Of a stretch of 64,000 nucleotides of DNA, positions 1-8,814 are shown in pieces. The notes beneath the pieces were generated by a model. That model was not told the origin of the DNA. It made no database searches and worked only from the letters and a program-made list of their open reading frames with translations. Position 1 is the first letter of the stretch. Every line of letters begins with the position of its first letter. Position numbers and translations under genes: made by a program. The DNA comes from Pseudacidobacterium ailaaui (GTDB lineage Bacteria > Acidobacteriota > Terriglobia > Terriglobales > Acidobacteriaceae): the NCBI RefSeq assembly GCF_000688455.1, contig NZ_JIAL01000001.1, forward strand, positions 2,821,001 to 2,885,000, read 5' to 3'.

Positions 1-1
1 C

Positions 2-808
2 ACGCGGCGCGGCGCGGCCATTACGCTGGAGGCGCTGGCGCGGGGAGCAAACGACTATGTTGCCAAACCAACGGCACAGCACGGGACGGCCGATGCGGTG
101 GCCAGCCTGACCCGCGAATTACTGCCCAGGGTGCGCGCGCTTTTCACATCCGGGCACTCCACTGCGGTCAGGCCCCAGATCGGCAGCCGGCCCGGAGCAG
201 TGACCATGGTGGTCATTGGAGTTTCCACGGGCGGTCCGGCCGCACTGGAAACCTTCCTGCCGCAACTTCCCGCAGATTTTCCTGTTCCTGTGGTGATTGC
301 GCAGCACATGCCGCGCCTGTTCACATCTCTGTTGGCGGAGCGCCTGGACCGAGTTTGTCATCTGAAGGTCTGCGAGGCCATGGCCGGTGAGCGCATTGCT
401 GCAGGGCACATTTATCTCGCCCAGGGAGACCAGCATCTACAGTTGACGAGAGCGGCCTTCAGGCATGGTCTTGTTTTCCGTATGCTTCCTCCGGTCCCAG
501 GCGACTTCTGCCGTCCTTCGGTCGATCTGCTTTTTCGCTCCGCCGCAGAAGTCTGCGGTGAAGGGGTAGCTGGGGTCGTGCTGACAGGAATGGGCACAGA
601 TGGCGTGCAGGGATGTAGGGCGATTTGTGCGTCGGGAGGCCAGGTGATTGTGCAAGACCCGGAGACCAGTGCTGTGTGGGGAATGCCAGGCGCGGTGGCA
701 GAGGCTGGGCTGGCACACCGGATTCTGCCTCTGCATACCATGGCCGCTGAGCTGGTCAGGATGTGTATGCCGTCCTCCGCCTTCGCTGTGAAGAAAGCGA
801 GCGCTTAG
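2..808 (+). CDS. cheB: Protein-glutamate methylesterase CheB, 5'-partial
   Basis: Removes methyl groups from (and deamidates) chemoreceptor glutamates during chemotaxis adaptation. The reading frame is open to the first base of the window and already encodes the end of a receiver domain (GANDYVAKP, bases about 47-73), so the true start lies upstream; the GTG at 98 is internal. The C-terminal esterase domain has all expected elements: VIGVSTGGP with the nucleophilic Ser codon near base 224, AQHMP with His near 305 and GMGTDG with Asp near 599. The stop codon abuts the cheR start directly, so the two are co-transcribed and probably translationally coupled. The adaptation enzymes sit together as in most chemotaxis operons. 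Family assignment is firm; which chemosensory pathway it serves cannot be told here. Confidence 0.95.
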   Translation, partial: TRRGAAITLEALARGANDYVAKPTAQHGTADAVASLTRELLPRVRALFTSGHSTAVRPQIGSRPGAVTMVVIGVSTGGPAALETFLPQLPADFPVPVVIAQHMPRLFTSLLAERLDRVCHLKVCEAMAGERIAAGHIYLAQGDQHLQLTRAAFRHGLVFRMLPPVPGDFCRPSVDLLFRSAAEVCGEGVAGVVLTGMGTDGVQGCRAICASGGQVIVQDPETSAVWGMPGAVAEAGLAHRILPLHTMAAELVRMCMPSSAFAVKKASA

Positions 809-1621
809 ATGTTATGCAGCGAAGTGGACTTGGCATTTCTGCGTCAGTTGATTCAGAGCCGTTCCGGGAATGCTCTGGATCCATTGCGAAACAATCTCTT
901 TGAGGCCCGGCTGCGTTCGCTTTGGCAGAGCCTCGGAATGAGCAGCCTGGGAGAACTCGTCCATCAGCTGCGGTTTGCCTCTGATCCATTGCTGGAGCAG
1001 TCCGTGGTTGAGGCCATGACCATCAACGAAACCAGCTTTTTCCGCGACCATGCACCCTTTGACCTGCTGCGAGAAGAACTGCTGCCAAGGCTCATTCGTG
1101 CGCGCAGAGCAGAACGGCGGCTGCTGTTCTGGAGTGCGGCCTGTTCAAGCGGACAGGAAGCATACTCGCTGGCCATGTTACTGCGCGACGGCTTCCCTCA
1201 TCTGGCAGACTGGAAGATTGAGATTCTGGGCACCGACCTCCATGCAACCATGATCCAGCGTGCCCGCCGCGGTCGCTATCAGCGTTTTGAGGTAAACCGC
1301 GGTCTGCCTGCGAGATATCTGCTTCGGTATTTCCGGCGCGATGGCGAAGAGTGGGAAGTGGATCCTGCGCTGCGCGCCATTTGCCGTTTTGAGCAAAAGA
1401 ACCTGCTGCATTTCGCCCCGTTTTTGACGAAATTTGATGGAATCCTGTTGCGAAACGTGCTCTTTTACTTTTCCAGTGCGACGCAGCAGTCCATCCTGAG
1501 CCGCGTGCACGCATCGCTGCGTTCAGACGGTTTCCTCCTGCTCGGTCCAAGTGAGTGCGCTCATCAGCCAGGATGGCGGCCTGTCCTGCATCGGAATGTC
1601 TGTTATTACATTCCTGAATGA
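809..1621 (+). CDS. cheR: Chemotaxis protein methyltransferase CheR
   Basis: S-adenosylmethionine-dependent methyltransferase that methylates glutamates of chemoreceptors, opposing CheB. The 270-residue length is normal for a CheR without a TPR extension. It has the N-terminal helical CheR domain followed by the motif TINETSFFRD (residues about 71-80), the SAM-binding region WSAACSSGQEAYS and the late motif GILLRNVLFYF. The ATG starts immediately after the cheB TAG, so it is the second gene of the same transcript. No receptor or CheA/CheW genes lie within the window, so the rest of the system must be upstream or elsewhere. Confidence 0.95.
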   Translation: MLCSEVDLAFLRQLIQSRSGNALDPLRNNLFEARLRSLWQSLGMSSLGELVHQLRFASDPLLEQSVVEAMTINETSFFRDHAPFDLLREELLPRLIRARRAERRLLFWSAACSSGQEAYSLAMLLRDGFPHLADWKIEILGTDLHATMIQRARRGRYQRFEVNRGLPARYLLRYFRRDGEEWEVDPALRAICRFEQKNLLHFAPFLTKFDGILLRNVLFYFSSATQQSILSRVHASLRSDGFLLLGPSECAHQPGWRPVLHRNVCYYIPE

Positions 1622-1630
1622 ATCTCGTGT

Positions 1631-1648
1631 TTTCCCTGCAAAGGGAAA
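1631..1648 (+). terminator. Small hairpin after cheR
   Basis: A perfect 7-bp inverted repeat (TTTCCCT / AGGGAAA) closes a GCAA tetraloop 10 bases after the cheR stop. There is no run of T after it, so it may be a weak terminator or an mRNA-stabilising 3' hairpin rather than a classical intrinsic terminator. Confidence 0.35.
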
Positions 1649-1692
1649 GACCTTCGACAGACAGGGTGACGGCTCTACACTGATGGAAGACC

Positions 1693-4059
1693 ATGCAGCG
1701 ACAGGAGCCAGAAGACATTCTCCATCTGTTTCATCCCGTAACGGCGGAGTGGTTTCGTACGGCGCTGGGTACGCCAACGGCCCCGCAGAGGATGGGGTGG
1801 CCCGCGATTGCACGAGGTGAAAGCACCCTGATTCTGGCCCCGACCGGGACAGGCAAAACGCTGGCGGCGTTTTTGTGGTGCCTGGACCAACTGATGCTTT
1901 CCGGTAAGGCATCCCCCAAGCAGATCAGCGATTTCACGCAGCAGGATGCAAAGAAGGTCCAACATAAGCCAACCCCGGCTCTCTCTTCCGGAATGCGAAA
2001 ACTGAGATCGCAAGAGGGAGCTGGATGCCGAATTCTATATGTAAGTCCATTAAAGGCGCTGGCCGTGGATGTGGAGCGAAATTTGCGTGTGCCGCTAGCC
2101 GGCATAGCAGAGACAGCCAGGCGCAGAGATGTGGCCTTCCACCGACCGGAAATCAGTGTACGGACCGGGGACACTCCGCAAAAAGAAAGGGCCCGGTTTC
2201 GGCGGCATCCGGCAGAGATCCTGATTACAACGCCTGAATCCCTTTATCTGCTGCTGACTTCAGAGGCAGCGGCTGCGCTGCGGACCGTAGAGACGGTCAT
2301 TGTGGATGAAATCCACGCACTGGTGCCAACAAAACGCGGGGCGCATCTGGCGCTGAGTCTGGAAAGGCTGGAGGCGATCACGAAGAAACCGCTCCAGCGG
2401 ATTGGGCTTTCAGCAACACAAAGACCGCTTGAAGAGATAGCTCGATTTCTGGGCGGAGCTGGTCGTCCAGATGGGCAACCGTTGAGCTCCAAAGGTCCGC
2501 AAAATGTATCGCTGGCAGTTGCAGCGAGTCGACGGATCGACAGCCCGGATTTTGTGCCCTCTCAGAAACAGGGTGCACACCGACCTGTTTCCGATGAGAT
2601 TGCTTTGTCCAGTGCAGAAGATTCCAGTGTGCCTGCATTCCGTCCGGTGACGATTGTGGATACGAGCGAGCCAAAGAAGCTGGTGTTGCGGGTCGAGGTC
2701 CCGGTCGAAGACATGGCCCGTCCCAGACAGCCCAAGAACCCAAATGAGCCGAAGCGAGATTCCATCTGGAATGCGATTTATCCAAAGCTGCTAAAGATCA
2801 CCCGGGAACGACGGTCCACCATCATTTTTGTAAACAACCGGAGAATTGCAGAGCGCATTGCCGCGGCGATGAATGATCTTGCAGGCGAAATGATGGTGCG
2901 CGCACATCACGGTTCTCTGGCTGCATCCAAGCGGCAGGAGATTGAGGAGCAACTGAAGGCCGGAACCATTCGCGCTTTGGTGGCCACATCAACGCTTGAG
3001 CTGGGCATTGATATGGGCGCAGTGGACATGGTGGTGCAGGTGGAGGCGCCTCCGTCGGTCGCCAGCGGGATGCAGCGCATTGGGCGTGCGGGCCACAGCG
3101 TTGGTGCTGCGAGCGAGGGAGTGATTGTTCCCAAGTACCGATCTGACCTGGTGGCGTGTGCTGCGGTGACACGTGCCATGCATGAAGGGCTCGTAGAAGT
3201 AACACGGTATTTGCGGAATCCTCTGGACGTACTCGCGCAGCAGCTTGTGGCGATCGTTGCCCAGCCGCCAGAACCCGGATCAGCGGCCCAGCAGGCGAGC
3301 GGGTCAGCGGAAATGTCTGTACAGGCAGACACGACTCCAGCGAATGGGATCGCAGTGGAGGATGTCTATGCTTTGGTACGCGGAGCGGCGCCCTTTGCAA
3401 CGCTCAGTCGCGAGGTGTTTGAGGGCGTGCTGGACATGCTGGCGGGACGGTATCCATCGGACGAATTTGCGGAGTTGCGCCCACGCATTACCTGGGACCG
3501 CGAACGCAACATTCTGACGCCACGCCAGGGGGCGAAGAACCTGGCGATTCTGAATGCCGGGACGATTCCCGACCGGGGACTTTATGGGGTGTTTCTTTCA
3601 AAAGACAATGGCAAACCAGTGCGTGTGGGCGAGCTGGACGAGGAGATGGTCTTTGAAAGCCGAATTGGAGACACCTTTGTGTTGGGCGCCTCGACGTGGA
3701 GGATTGACGAGATCCGCCAGGACAGGGTCCTGGTTTCGCCAGCTCCCGGCGAGCCGGGAAGGACGCCATTCTGGCATGGAGACACGGCCGGACGCCCGCT
3801 GGAGTTTGGCAAGCGAATTGGCAGGCTGGTGCGCGAATTGCGCGAAATGCCGCGCGCCGCTGCAATGAGCCGGTTGGTGCGCGAGCATGACCTGGATCCA
3901 AATGCAGCGGAGAACCTGCTACGCTTCATTGCCGACCAGGAAACGGTGACACAGCAGGTCCCGGACGACCGGACGATTATTGTGGAGCGGGTGCGCTACG
4001 ATCCAGGGAATGCAGGATCATTCAAAAATGAAATGTATTTTCATTATAGACAAAGATAA
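1693..4059 (+). CDS. Lhr-like DEAD/DEAH helicase, apparently truncated at C-terminus
   Basis: Superfamily 2 ATP-dependent helicase of the Lhr family (DNA repair or RNA:DNA unwinding). Visible motifs: APTGTGKT (Walker A, residues 49-56), YVSPLKAL, VDEIH (DEAD-box position, near 206), GLSATQ, and in the second RecA domain RAHHGSLA, TSTLELGIDMG and QRIGRAGH. A winged-helix/beta-barrel part follows. Full-length bacterial Lhr proteins are commonly around 1,400-1,600 residues; this frame stops at 788, just after the DDRTIIVERVRY segment where the family normally continues. The last 13 or so codons are AT-rich and unlike the rest of the protein (FKNEMYFHYRQR), exactly where base composition changes. 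I infer that the 3' half was lost when the downstream island arrived. The helicase core could still be expressed; calling it a pseudogene is equally defensible. Confidence 0.85.
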   Translation: MQRQEPEDILHLFHPVTAEWFRTALGTPTAPQRMGWPAIARGESTLILAPTGTGKTLAAFLWCLDQLMLSGKASPKQISDFTQQDAKKVQHKPTPALSSGMRKLRSQEGAGCRILYVSPLKALAVDVERNLRVPLAGIAETARRRDVAFHRPEISVRTGDTPQKERARFRRHPAEILITTPESLYLLLTSEAAAALRTVETVIVDEIHALVPTKRGAHLALSLERLEAITKKPLQRIGLSATQRPLEEIARFLGGAGRPDGQPLSSKGPQNVSLAVAASRRIDSPDFVPSQKQGAHRPVSDEIALSSAEDSSVPAFRPVTIVDTSEPKKLVLRVEVPVEDMARPRQPKNPNEPKRDSIWNAIYPKLLKITRERRSTIIFVNNRRIAERIAAAMNDLAGEMMVRAHHGSLAASKRQEIEEQLKAGTIRALVATSTLELGIDMGAVDMVVQVEAPPSVASGMQRIGRAGHSVGAASEGVIVPKYRSDLVACAAVTRAMHEGLVEVTRYLRNPLDVLAQQLVAIVAQPPEPGSAAQQASGSAEMSVQADTTPANGIAVEDVYALVRGAAPFATLSREVFEGVLDMLAGRYPSDEFAELRPRITWDRERNILTPRQGAKNLAILNAGTIPDRGLYGVFLSKDNGKPVRVGELDEEMVFESRIGDTFVLGASTWRIDEIRQDRVLVSPAPGEPGRTPFWHGDTAGRPLEFGKRIGRLVRELREMPRAAAMSRLVREHDLDPNAAENLLRFIADQETVTQQVPDDRTIIVERVRYDPGNAGSFKNEMYFHYRQR
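4027..4045. repeat. AT-rich inverted repeat at island left edge
   Basis: AATGAAA and TTTCATT flank a 5-base spacer. The repeat lies in the last codons of the truncated helicase frame, where composition shifts to AT-rich. An AGACAA half-site (4048-4053), like those in the palindromes at 7455-7488, lies just downstream. It may be an operator or promoter element for the beta-helix gene, or a remnant of the recombination junction. Confidence 0.4.
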
Positions 4060-4161
4060 AGAAATAAAAGAAAATTGTGCAAGATTTAAGCAAGGATGTC
4101 TAACCCGCAAAGTGTCAGTAGAAAAGGTGTAACGACGGTAACTCCTGAGATGGGACATTTT

Positions 4162-6192
4162 ATGAAATGGGTCCGTGCGATCTTCGTTGTTACTTTTTTT
4201 CTGCAACCTGCCGAGATGTTCTCGCAGACTGCGCCAATGGTATTTATGGTTTCAACCAATGGAAATGACTCTGGAGACGGGTCTCCTGCCCATCCTTTCC
4301 GCACTCTGGAGCGAGCACAGCAGGCAGTCCGGCTTGTAAATAGAGGGCATGATGTGGAAGTGAGACTGGGAAATGGAATCTATCGGTTGACGCGTACACT
4401 GCGCTTTTCTGCCGAAGACGGTGGTCAAAACGGACATCATGTGTTGTGGACGGCCGTACCGGGAGCATGTCCAGTCATTTCCGGTGCAGTCAAGGTTACG
4501 GGTTGGAAGCTTTACGATCAAGTAAAACAAATTTATGTAGCGAGTACTCCTGTAGGAGTCGATACCCGGGAGCTTTGGGTCAACGGACATCTGGCTCCCG
4601 TAGCACAAATAGAAATTCCGCGAGATCAGGTGGAATTTACACGGGATGGAATCCTCCTGAAGGACCCAAGATATGAATATCTGAGCAGAACCTTAGAGCA
4701 AGATCGCATGGAGGTGCGAGCAACGGGATTTTTTACTTTGCGTATTTCTCCGGTCGAGAAAATTAGCGGTGGGAAGATCGTGATGAAGCAGCCTGCCTGG
4801 AGGAACAATCTTTGGGGATATGACACCATTGAAGCCCCATTTCATCCGGAGCTGGCACATCTCTATCTTGCAAATTCATTGGCATTTTTAAAGCAGCCGG
4901 GACAATGGTATCTTGATCCGGCAGCAGGGCAACTCTATCTCCGTCTACCACCTGATGCAGCTCCTGAAACGATGGACGTAGAGCTGCCACAATTGGCGGT
5001 GCTGATGTCGCTGGGCGGAAGCCTTGATGCGTCACTCAAGGACCTTTCGTTTCATGGTATCCGCTTCTCACATACAAGCTGGCTTGGTCCTTCTACCAGC
5101 GAAGGGTATGCAAGCCAGCAGAGCGGGGCGTATCTTGCTGGGCATGCCCTCCTTTATCCGCAGGATCCGATTGTAGATTGCGCACGTGGTTGCCGTGAGT
5201 TTGAGAGCATGCGAAATGAGTGGAACCAGATGCCTGCATCGATTCAAATTTCCGCAGCGCAGCGCATCACGTTTGACCATTGTATTTTTGCGCACCTTGG
5301 CCAGTATGCTCTGGGTGTCGGGAACGATGCAGATGCAATGTTTTCCGGAACCGGTCTGGGAGCGAGCGACATCACTATCAGCGCCAATGTATTTACAGAC
5401 ATTGCTGGAGGGGCCATTCTGGCAGGCGGAGTACAGCGCGACGCGCACCATCCTCGCGATCCGCGAATGATCAATCGGCAAATCATCATTCGTGACAATC
5501 TTATTGATTCCGTAAGTGAGGACTATCAGGACAACAGCGCCATTCTCAGCACTTATGTTGCAGGGGCAATCATCCTGCACAATGAGATCTTACATGTGCC
5601 CTACGATGCGATTGACATTGGATATGGATGGGGAATTCAGGATCCGGGAGGAAATCCGAACTACCGCATCTTTATGCATGGATACGATTTTCCGCAGAAC
5701 AAGATTTACGACATTCCGACGACGCACCACGATGTGGTAGTGGCAGGAAACCGTATTCATGATGCCAAAAAGCTCTTTCATGATGGCGGGGCCATATACA
5801 ACCTTTCAGCGAGTCCGGGAACAATCATTACCGAGAACTTTATCTATGACAATCATGGAAGAGTTGGCCTATACCTTGACGAAGGGTCACGTTATCTTAC
5901 TCTGCGGAACAACGTCGTTCGAGACCCCAATGGCGAGTGGCTTAATATAAACACCGTACATCATGCGTATCCATTACGCATTTCGATTGACAATTTAGCA
6001 ATCGATAACTGGCATGACAGCAATCAAACAGGCGGAATGTGGACAAACTATGAGAACGACCTGATTCTGCAAGATCATTTCATCACAAATGGTGAGTGGC
6101 CAGTGGACGCAAAGCGTGTGATGAGGGAAGCGGGAGTTGAGAAATCGGTTCGCCTGCCGCTTTATCAGAATGTGAGGCCGGACTGGCAATGA
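4162..6192 (+). CDS. Secreted right-handed beta-helix protein, GH141-like
   Basis: Predicted exported carbohydrate-active enzyme. An N-terminal signal peptide (MKWVRAIFVVTFFLQ, cleavage near FSQ-TAP) supports the ATG at 4162, which has a purine-rich GAGATGGG 8-15 bases upstream. An in-frame ATG at 4096 would put 22 hydrophilic residues before the signal and is less likely. The mature protein begins VSTNGNDSGDGSPAHPFRTL, then a 'GNGIYRL' strand and 'VISGAVKVTGW', an arrangement I know from the GH141 family (alpha-L-fucosidase/xylanase beta-helix enzymes of pectin loci). Repeated beta-strand turns with asparagine ladders run to about residue 640. First gene of the island. Catalytic residues were not assigned, so substrate is inference from family likeness and neighbours. 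Confidence 0.8.
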   Translation: MKWVRAIFVVTFFLQPAEMFSQTAPMVFMVSTNGNDSGDGSPAHPFRTLERAQQAVRLVNRGHDVEVRLGNGIYRLTRTLRFSAEDGGQNGHHVLWTAVPGACPVISGAVKVTGWKLYDQVKQIYVASTPVGVDTRELWVNGHLAPVAQIEIPRDQVEFTRDGILLKDPRYEYLSRTLEQDRMEVRATGFFTLRISPVEKISGGKIVMKQPAWRNNLWGYDTIEAPFHPELAHLYLANSLAFLKQPGQWYLDPAAGQLYLRLPPDAAPETMDVELPQLAVLMSLGGSLDASLKDLSFHGIRFSHTSWLGPSTSEGYASQQSGAYLAGHALLYPQDPIVDCARGCREFESMRNEWNQMPASIQISAAQRITFDHCIFAHLGQYALGVGNDADAMFSGTGLGASDITISANVFTDIAGGAILAGGVQRDAHHPRDPRMINRQIIIRDNLIDSVSEDYQDNSAILSTYVAGAIILHNEILHVPYDAIDIGYGWGIQDPGGNPNYRIFMHGYDFPQNKIYDIPTTHHDVVVAGNRIHDAKKLFHDGGAIYNLSASPGTIITENFIYDNHGRVGLYLDEGSRYLTLRNNVVRDPNGEWLNINTVHHAYPLRISIDNLAIDNWHDSNQTGGMWTNYENDLILQDHFITNGEWPVDAKRVMREAGVEKSVRLPLYQNVRPDWQ

Positions 6193-6194
6193 CC

Positions 6195-7454
6195 TCAATG
6201 TCCATGCTCAGCGTCTGCGATAGCTTTGCGTACCCAGGACGAATAGACCAAATGTTCTTTTTCTCGCAGCCATGCATCCGTGGGGAGCACCGTAAGTTGT
6301 TGAAGCGTCAATTTTGGAACAGCAGCGTCTATGGCCTCCAACCCCGCAGCGCGGTCCGGGCGCAAGTCGCTTTTGCTAAGATGCACATCGTGCATGGCCG
6401 CCCAGTCGCCAATGCGGATCACGGGAAGCTCCTGAATGCCCGCTGGATTCCAGTTTGGGAAATGAAGTACGCTGTTCAGCCACTCTGCTGCAGGTTTCAA
6501 CAGCCAGGCAGGACGATGGCTGGCTCCCGGATCAAACCACGTTTCAAAAACATTTTTGGGGGATCCATTCATCGCAATAACACGCCGACGAAGGTCGTCG
6601 AAGAACTGAGGTCCATGTTCGGGAATCGCGACGACGGTGTCGCTGGTCCCATTCATGACAAAGGTTGGACCACGCCGCGCATTCAGGGCATAGATCACGG
6701 CAGGTCGGTCCCCAAGAAATGCAAGAGCGCGCCATGGACCAGCCTGGCACATAACAGCATGGCTAGAATCCCAATATCCGCCGGAGCCGTCAAGGTCACC
6801 ACCGCCAGTAAGCAGCACAGCATGAATGCGAGGATCAATGGCTCCGGTGATTGCGCTTACGAAAGATCCCATCGAAAAACCGAGGACGGCGATGCGGTGG
6901 CTGTCTACTTCTGGAAGATTGCGCAGGTAAGAGACGGCCTGCATGACATCCGTCTGCATGAGACCGCCCATCCGTTGTGCAACACCAGAAACAGTGATGA
7001 TTCTGTCATGTTCGCCAGTTCCGTCTTCGTGTTGATCGTTGCGTTCACCTTCGCCAATCGGGTCATAAGTGAGGACGACGGCCCCGGCCTTGGCAAAGAG
7101 AATGCCGGTATACCAGGAATACCAGCTGGCTTTGTCTGCGCCATGGCCATTAACCACGATGATGCCTGGAGCTTTTTTACGGGCGTTCGCAGGACGGTAA
7201 ACAATTGCCGGCACGAGCATTCCATATTCGGTTGTATAGGTAACACGATCAGCAATCACGCCGGGAGCAGGAGAAAAGCTGCTCCAAGTATTTGGATTGA
7301 GAGCAGGAAGGGAGGCCGGGACAAACAAAGCATGACGGATTTCGTTGCGCCATTTTTGTAATTGTTCTGAGGAAGTCTGTGCGCTAAGAGGTATGACCAC
7401 AATCAGTGACAAACAGATGGCAAATGAAGCAAAGGTCTTTCTATCATTGGTCAT
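6195..7454 (-). CDS. Secreted alpha/beta hydrolase, esterase-like
   Basis: Exported alpha/beta-hydrolase resembling acetylxylan esterases and dienelactone hydrolase-like proteins of polysaccharide loci. The start at 7454 gives a clean signal peptide (MTNDRKTFASFAICLSLIVV, cleavage after LSAQ). The frame is open about 76 codons further upstream, but that extension runs through the divergent regulatory region and into the neighbouring gene. The nucleophile elbow is GFSMGS, the acid lies in NGTSDTVV and the His in GASHRP. It is convergent with the GH141-like gene (2 bases between stops) and divergent from the polygalacturonase gene. The ATG directly abuts a 12-bp palindrome (7455-7466), so a bound regulator would block its start. 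Likely removes acetyl or methyl ester groups from pectic side chains; the exact ester is unknown. Confidence 0.82.
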   Translation of the reverse strand: MTNDRKTFASFAICLSLIVVIPLSAQTSSEQLQKWRNEIRHALFVPASLPALNPNTWSSFSPAPGVIADRVTYTTEYGMLVPAIVYRPANARKKAPGIIVVNGHGADKASWYSWYTGILFAKAGAVVLTYDPIGEGERNDQHEDGTGEHDRIITVSGVAQRMGGLMQTDVMQAVSYLRNLPEVDSHRIAVLGFSMGSFVSAITGAIDPRIHAVLLTGGGDLDGSGGYWDSSHAVMCQAGPWRALAFLGDRPAVIYALNARRGPTFVMNGTSDTVVAIPEHGPQFFDDLRRRVIAMNGSPKNVFETWFDPGASHRPAWLLKPAAEWLNSVLHFPNWNPAGIQELPVIRIGDWAAMHDVHLSKSDLRPDRAAGLEAIDAAVPKLTLQQLTVLPTDAWLREKEHLVYSSWVRKAIADAEHGH

Positions 7455-7488
7455 GACAATATTGTCGTGAGACAGAGACAAGTTGTCT
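7455..7488. promoter_or_regulatory. Two tandem palindromes with GACAA/TTGTC half-sites
   Basis: GACAATATTGTC (7455-7466, perfect) and AGACAAGTTGTCT (7476-7488, perfect around a central G) share the half-site GACAA/TTGTC. Their centres are about 21.5 bp apart, close to two helical turns, so two dimers could bind on the same DNA face. They occupy the space between the divergent esterase-like and polygalacturonase genes. No known regulator gene lies in the island; the cognate protein is unknown. Confidence 0.6.
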
Positions 7489-7557
7489 ATGGTATTCTCG
7501 CTAACCAGAGACTGCAAGAGGTCAGACCTCAATGGGACAGTGATGGAGGCATTTGTG

Positions 7558-8814
7558 ATGAAGAGAAAAGCAAGCCGAGGAGTGTGCTTCTTTGCTGCAA
7601 TGTTTGCAGCGGCTCCCCTGCTGCGTGCAGCGGTTGTATGTAATCCGGTTACATTTGGGGCCAAAGGCGACGGGACCACCAAAGATACAATGGCGATTCA
7701 GAAGGCCATCGATGTATGCGCTGCCAAGGGCGGCGGGACAGTTCGCTTGCAAAATGGCACATTTCTTACGGGACCGATTCAATTGAAGAGCCATATCACT
7801 CTGGAAGTAGATCCCGGGGCTACGTTGTTGGGCAGCCAGGACCGTGCGGATTATAAGGAGGAAGAGGAATTGCGTGAAGCCTCGGTTGAGCCTCTCATCG
7901 GCGCCAAGAATGCTGAGGACATAACGATTCGTGGTGGAGGGACGATTGATGGAAATGGCAAGCCGTGGTGGGACGATGTCTATTCACACCGGCATATGCC
8001 TGACTTTGTAGCAGCAAAGAGGCCGCGGTTGATTCTGCTGGACCACTGCAAGCATGTACTGATTGAAAATGTGACGATCCAAAATTCCGCATCCTGGCAA
8101 GTCGTACCGTACTACTGCGATGATGTCACAATCCGCAATGGGAAGATCCTGGCACCGGCACACTCACCGAACACGGATGGCATCGATCCATTCTCATCCC
8201 ATCATGTGACGATTTCGAAGATGACTATTGATGTGGGGGACGATAACGTAGCCATCAAGTCAGGACAACCGGGTTCTGCCGGACCGGATGATCCCAGCAC
8301 AGATATTACTGTTACTGACTGCAACTTTCTGCATGGGCATGGAATGTCCATCGGAAGTGAAATTGCAGGCGGTGTGCAGAACGTGCGCGTCGCCAGAGTC
8401 TATTTCAAGGGTACTGGTAATGGTGTGCGCATCAAGTCTAACCGTGACCGGGGAGCAGATATTGGAAACTTTGATTTTCGTGATCTGACGATGGAGAATG
8501 TCGGCACGGCCGTACTGATCTCTATGTACTACCCAAAGATTCCTCAGAATGACAGCGCACAGCCCCTGTCACGGCTGACTCCGCGTTTTCACGATATCCA
8601 TATTTCTAATCTCAGAGCGACAGGGGTAAAAGAAGCGGGCGTCATCATTGGTTTGCCGGAGATGCCCATTACTACGATCACGTTGGACAACGTGCAGCTC
8701 GACGCAGCAAAGGGCATGACCATCAGCAACGCCACGGTGATCGTACGGGACTTTCATGTGAAGGCAGCAGAAGGTCAACCTGTGACTCTGCTCACAAATG
8801 CAAAATTGCGATGA
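7558..8814 (+). CDS. Polygalacturonase, glycoside hydrolase family 28
   Basis: Secreted GH28 enzyme that hydrolyses alpha-1,4 galacturonosyl bonds of homogalacturonan. The start at 7558 is chosen because GGAGG (7545-7549) sits 8 bases upstream and the product begins with a signal peptide (MKRKASRGVCFFAAMFAAAP). The open frame extends upstream to an ATG at 7483 through the operator. All four GH28 signatures are present: NTDG (about residues 205-208), DD in GDDNVAIKSG (228-229), GHG (260-262) and RIKSN (291-295), with the three catalytic Asp intact. About 418 residues is normal for the family. The stop overlaps the next ATG by four bases (ATGA), the first of three tightly coupled genes. Confidence 0.95.
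   Translation: MKRKASRGVCFFAAMFAAAPLLRAAVVCNPVTFGAKGDGTTKDTMAIQKAIDVCAAKGGGTVRLQNGTFLTGPIQLKSHITLEVDPGATLLGSQDRADYKEEEELREASVEPLIGAKNAEDITIRGGGTIDGNGKPWWDDVYSHRHMPDFVAAKRPRLILLDHCKHVLIENVTIQNSASWQVVPYYCDDVTIRNGKILAPAHSPNTDGIDPFSSHHVTISKMTIDVGDDNVAIKSGQPGSAGPDDPSTDITVTDCNFLHGHGMSIGSEIAGGVQNVRVARVYFKGTGNGVRIKSNRDRGADIGNFDFRDLTMENVGTAVLISMYYPKIPQNDSAQPLSRLTPRFHDIHISNLRATGVKEAGVIIGLPEMPITTITLDNVQLDAAKGMTISNATVIVRDFHVKAAEGQPVTLLTNAKLR

Noticed and set aside
3990-4160. Insertion sequence at the lhr break
   Set aside because: No transposase or integrase frame and no long inverted repeats are present at either island edge; only short AT-rich matches were found.
6189-7361. 390-residue plus-strand open frame
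   Set aside because: It is antisense to the esterase-like hydrolase, which has a signal peptide and catalytic triad; the opposite translation resembles no family.
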